From: Anaerolineae bacterium
Lineage (GTDB): Bacteria > Chloroflexota > Anaerolineae > Aggregatilineales > Phototrophicaceae
Length of the DNA stretch: 60,301 bases
Reading direction: 5' to 3'
Assembly: GCA_016789005.1 (NCBI GenBank)
Contig: JAEURA010000187.1
Location: 1-60,301 of the forward strand
Position numbers and translations under genes: made by a program. Of this stretch, positions 58,892 through 60,301 are shown piece after piece; position 1 is the stretch's first letter, and each line of letters opens with the position of its first letter. The notes beneath the pieces were generated by a model, which was given only the letters and a program-made list of their open reading frames with translations, ran no database searches and was not told the origin of the DNA.

Positions 58892-59569
58892 ATGGCGGAG
58901 CCAGCCCAGATTGAGACGATCACCACTCCGTTTTTCCCCGGCATTTCGGTCAACTGCTACCTGATCGAGAGAGACGGCGCGTTCATCCTGATCGACACGG
59001 CACGGCGCGGGCAGCGCGCGGCGGTCGAGGCGGCGCTGAACCGCGCCGGCTGCTCACCCGGCAAGCTCCGGCTGATTCTCCTGACGCACGGCGACTTCGA
59101 TCACTGCGGGAACGCCGCGTACCTGCGCCGCAAGTATCAGACGCGCGTCGCCATGCACCTGGACGACCGGGGCATGGTCGAGCAGGGGGACATGTTCTGG
59201 AATCGCAAGCAGCCCAACGCGCTGATCGGTTTCATCTTCCGGCGCATCCTCTCCCTGCCAAAAGACGACCAGTTCACGCCCGATCTGTGGCTGAAAGAGG
59301 GCGACGACCTGTCGGTCTTCGGCTTCGACGCCAGGGTGATCGAGCTTCCGGGGCATTCCAGGGGCAATATCGGGCTGCTGACCGACGAGCGCGATCTGTT
59401 CTGCGGCGACCTGCTCGGCAACCTGGGGCAGCCCAAGCTCTGGTCGCTGATCGATGACCCTGCTGCCGCTGCCGCCAGCGTCGAGAAGCTGCGCCCGATG
59501 CCCATCCGAACGGTGTACCCTGGGCACGGAAAGGCGTTTCGCATCAAGGAACTCTGGGAAATTCAGTGA
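58892..59569 (+). CDS. MBL-fold metallo-hydrolase
   Basis: A 225-residue metallo-beta-lactamase-fold protein. The metal motif is THGDFDHCGNAAYL (HxHxDH variant with Gly-Asp-Phe: THGDFDH), with further ligands His in LPGHSRGNI, Asp in FCGDLLG and His in YPGHGKAF. The first His of the standard HxHxDH is present and the second is replaced by Asp, as in some family groups. ATG 58892 has GGAGG 6 bases before it; ATG 58886 abuts it. The family covers glyoxalase II, lactonases and others; the substrate is not assigned. Divergent from the response regulator. Confidence 0.85.
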   Translation: MAEPAQIETITTPFFPGISVNCYLIERDGAFILIDTARRGQRAAVEAALNRAGCSPGKLRLILLTHGDFDHCGNAAYLRRKYQTRVAMHLDDRGMVEQGDMFWNRKQPNALIGFIFRRILSLPKDDQFTPDLWLKEGDDLSVFGFDARVIELPGHSRGNIGLLTDERDLFCGDLLGNLGQPKLWSLIDDPAAAAASVEKLRPMPIRTVYPGHGKAFRIKELWEIQ

Positions 59570-59587
59570 ATCACGAGTTTCAAAATC

Positions 59588-59690
59588 CTCACCCCAACCG
59601 CCCTCTCCACTGCGTGGAGAGGGGCGCACAACGGGTCAGGAAAGTCCCCTCTCCATGCAATGGGGAGGGGATTTAGGGGTGGGGGCACAC
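59588..59690. repeat. Dispersed CCTCACCCC...GGGGTGGGG palindromic unit
   Basis: Two nested CCCTCTCC-type palindromes separated by ACGGGTCAGGAAAG, as in 30840-30945. It lies between convergent genes and may also end their transcripts. Confidence 0.7.
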
Positions 59691-59722
59691 TTTCGTGATT
59701 CACCGAATTATGCTGGCATACC

Positions 59723-60301
59723 CTAACTGCATACCCGCGCATGTCCGGCTGAACTGACGCCTATACATACCTGGCACGTTACCCCGCCAATAGTCGGCGC
59801 GGCAGTCAGCCACGCGCCCGTCGGCGGGGTGACTTCATTGCCCGCGCTGGTGAGATCGACATCGACCAGGTTCGCCCCGCTGCTGCCGTTCCCGCTGATC
59901 GAGTCGCCGTTGCTGACGGCGCTGCCGCCGCCCGCCGCCGCAATGCGCGGTCCCCAGCTTGTCCCCCACCAACTCGCGTTGGCGACATTTCCGCCGCCCG
60001 TCGCATCCAGCACGCCGGTACTGGATGCGATAACTGCCGTGTCCCCGTTGCCAGTGATGCACGAATGGGTGATGGAGCCATTGTTGACTGTGGAATAGTA
60101 GATCGCGCCCCCCGCCGTGGTGGCAGTATTGCTCTCGATACGGCTGTTGCTGATACTGAGAGTCACCGCTCCTACAAAGATAGCGCCGCCGAAACTCGCC
60201 TGATTCCCGCTGATGACTGCCCCGTTTTGCAGGGTGATCTGGGCGCTGCCTTGCCCGTAAATGCCGCCGCCCCCAGCACCGTTCACCGTGTTGCCGCTGA
60301 A
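59723..60301 (-). CDS. Right-handed beta-helix repeat surface protein, C-terminal part
   Basis: The frame is open to the window edge, giving about 192 residues up to TAG at 59723. Repeats of the type GGGIYGQGSAQITLQNGAVISGNQA and GGAIFVGAVTLSISNSRIESNTA have the polymorphic outer-membrane/parallel beta-helix pattern (GGAI, N-x-A). The C-terminal part has WWGTSWGPRIAAAGGGS, often found after such helices, and two Cys near the end. The start and signal peptide lie outside. It probably is a secreted or surface adhesin-like protein. Confidence 0.75.
   Translation of the reverse strand, partial: FSGNTVNGAGGGGIYGQGSAQITLQNGAVISGNQASFGGAIFVGAVTLSISNSRIESNTATTAGGAIYYSTVNNGSITHSCITGNGDTAVIASSTGVLDATGGGNVANASWWGTSWGPRIAAAGGGSAVSNGDSISGNGSSGANLVDVDLTSAGNEVTPPTGAWLTAAPTIGGVTCQVCIGVSSAGHARVCS

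Noticed and set aside
1..60301. tRNA, rRNA or prophage genes
   Set aside because: No tRNA-like cloverleaf, rRNA motif, integrase or phage structural gene was recognised on either strand.

Overview
The window looks like a chromosomal segment of a GC-rich member of the Chloroflexota, probably class Anaerolineae (inference from gene content; no rRNA or tRNA is present to confirm it). Pointers are three membrane-anchored Ser/Thr kinases, many secreted proteins with Thr/Pro-rich stalks, SH3, fasciclin, cohesin-like and S41 modules, membrane glycosyltransferases, and many short non-coding dispersed repeats between genes. Coding density is high, genes lie on both strands, and ATGA or GTGA stop/start overlaps are common inside operons.

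Layout. 1-1020: end of a carbon-nitrogen hydrolase and NAD synthetase. 1041-3122: a Ser/Thr kinase fused through one membrane segment to an extracellular sugar-binding-protein domain. 3375-6351: secreted C39-like peptidase with TPRs, then a thiosulfate sulfurtransferase preceded by a consensus promoter, a Cys-rich leader peptide and an intrinsic terminator (a candidate cysteine attenuator), then a membrane protein. 6483-12706: hypothetical genes, a DUF3592-TPR membrane protein, secreted proteins, dihydrolipoamide dehydrogenase, and several MITE-like elements. 13018-18258 (minus): a coupled six-gene glycan operon (aminotransferase, epimerase, methyltransferase, FemAB-like transferase, GT2, GtrA). 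18330-20728: a type II restriction-modification pair whose nuclease resembles the XcyI family (CCCGGG); CCCGGG is nearly absent from the window. 20758-25776: an SDR and three coupled polytopic GT-C-like proteins. 25799-31441: hydroxyacid dehydrogenase, divergent cohesin-like surface proteins, and a STAS/SEC14-like protein. 31827-35404: secreted propeller-like protein and a multi-TM Ser/Thr kinase. 35560-43989: metabolic genes (aldehyde dehydrogenase, GNATs, hydrolase, arylamine N-acetyltransferase, SDR, F420-type reductase, VOC dioxygenase) and a broken SnoaL-like gene. 44172-52780: fasciclin protein, S41 peptidase, DUF983 protein, succinate-semialdehyde dehydrogenase, Uma2-like nuclease, and a second multi-TM Ser/Thr kinase. 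52970-56546: a small secreted protein, ApbE flavin transferase, an SH3 protein with acidic tail and a ferric-reductase-like haem protein, probably one redox cluster. 56569-58698: a two-component system. 58892 to the end: an MBL-fold hydrolase and a truncated beta-helix surface protein.

The most notable items are the sulfurtransferase attenuator, the sugar-binding receptor kinase, the restriction system with matching site avoidance, and a set of small mobile elements with readable target duplications, two of them sitting exactly at stop codons and one nested inside another repeat. All functional statements come from reading the sequence; no database search was run.
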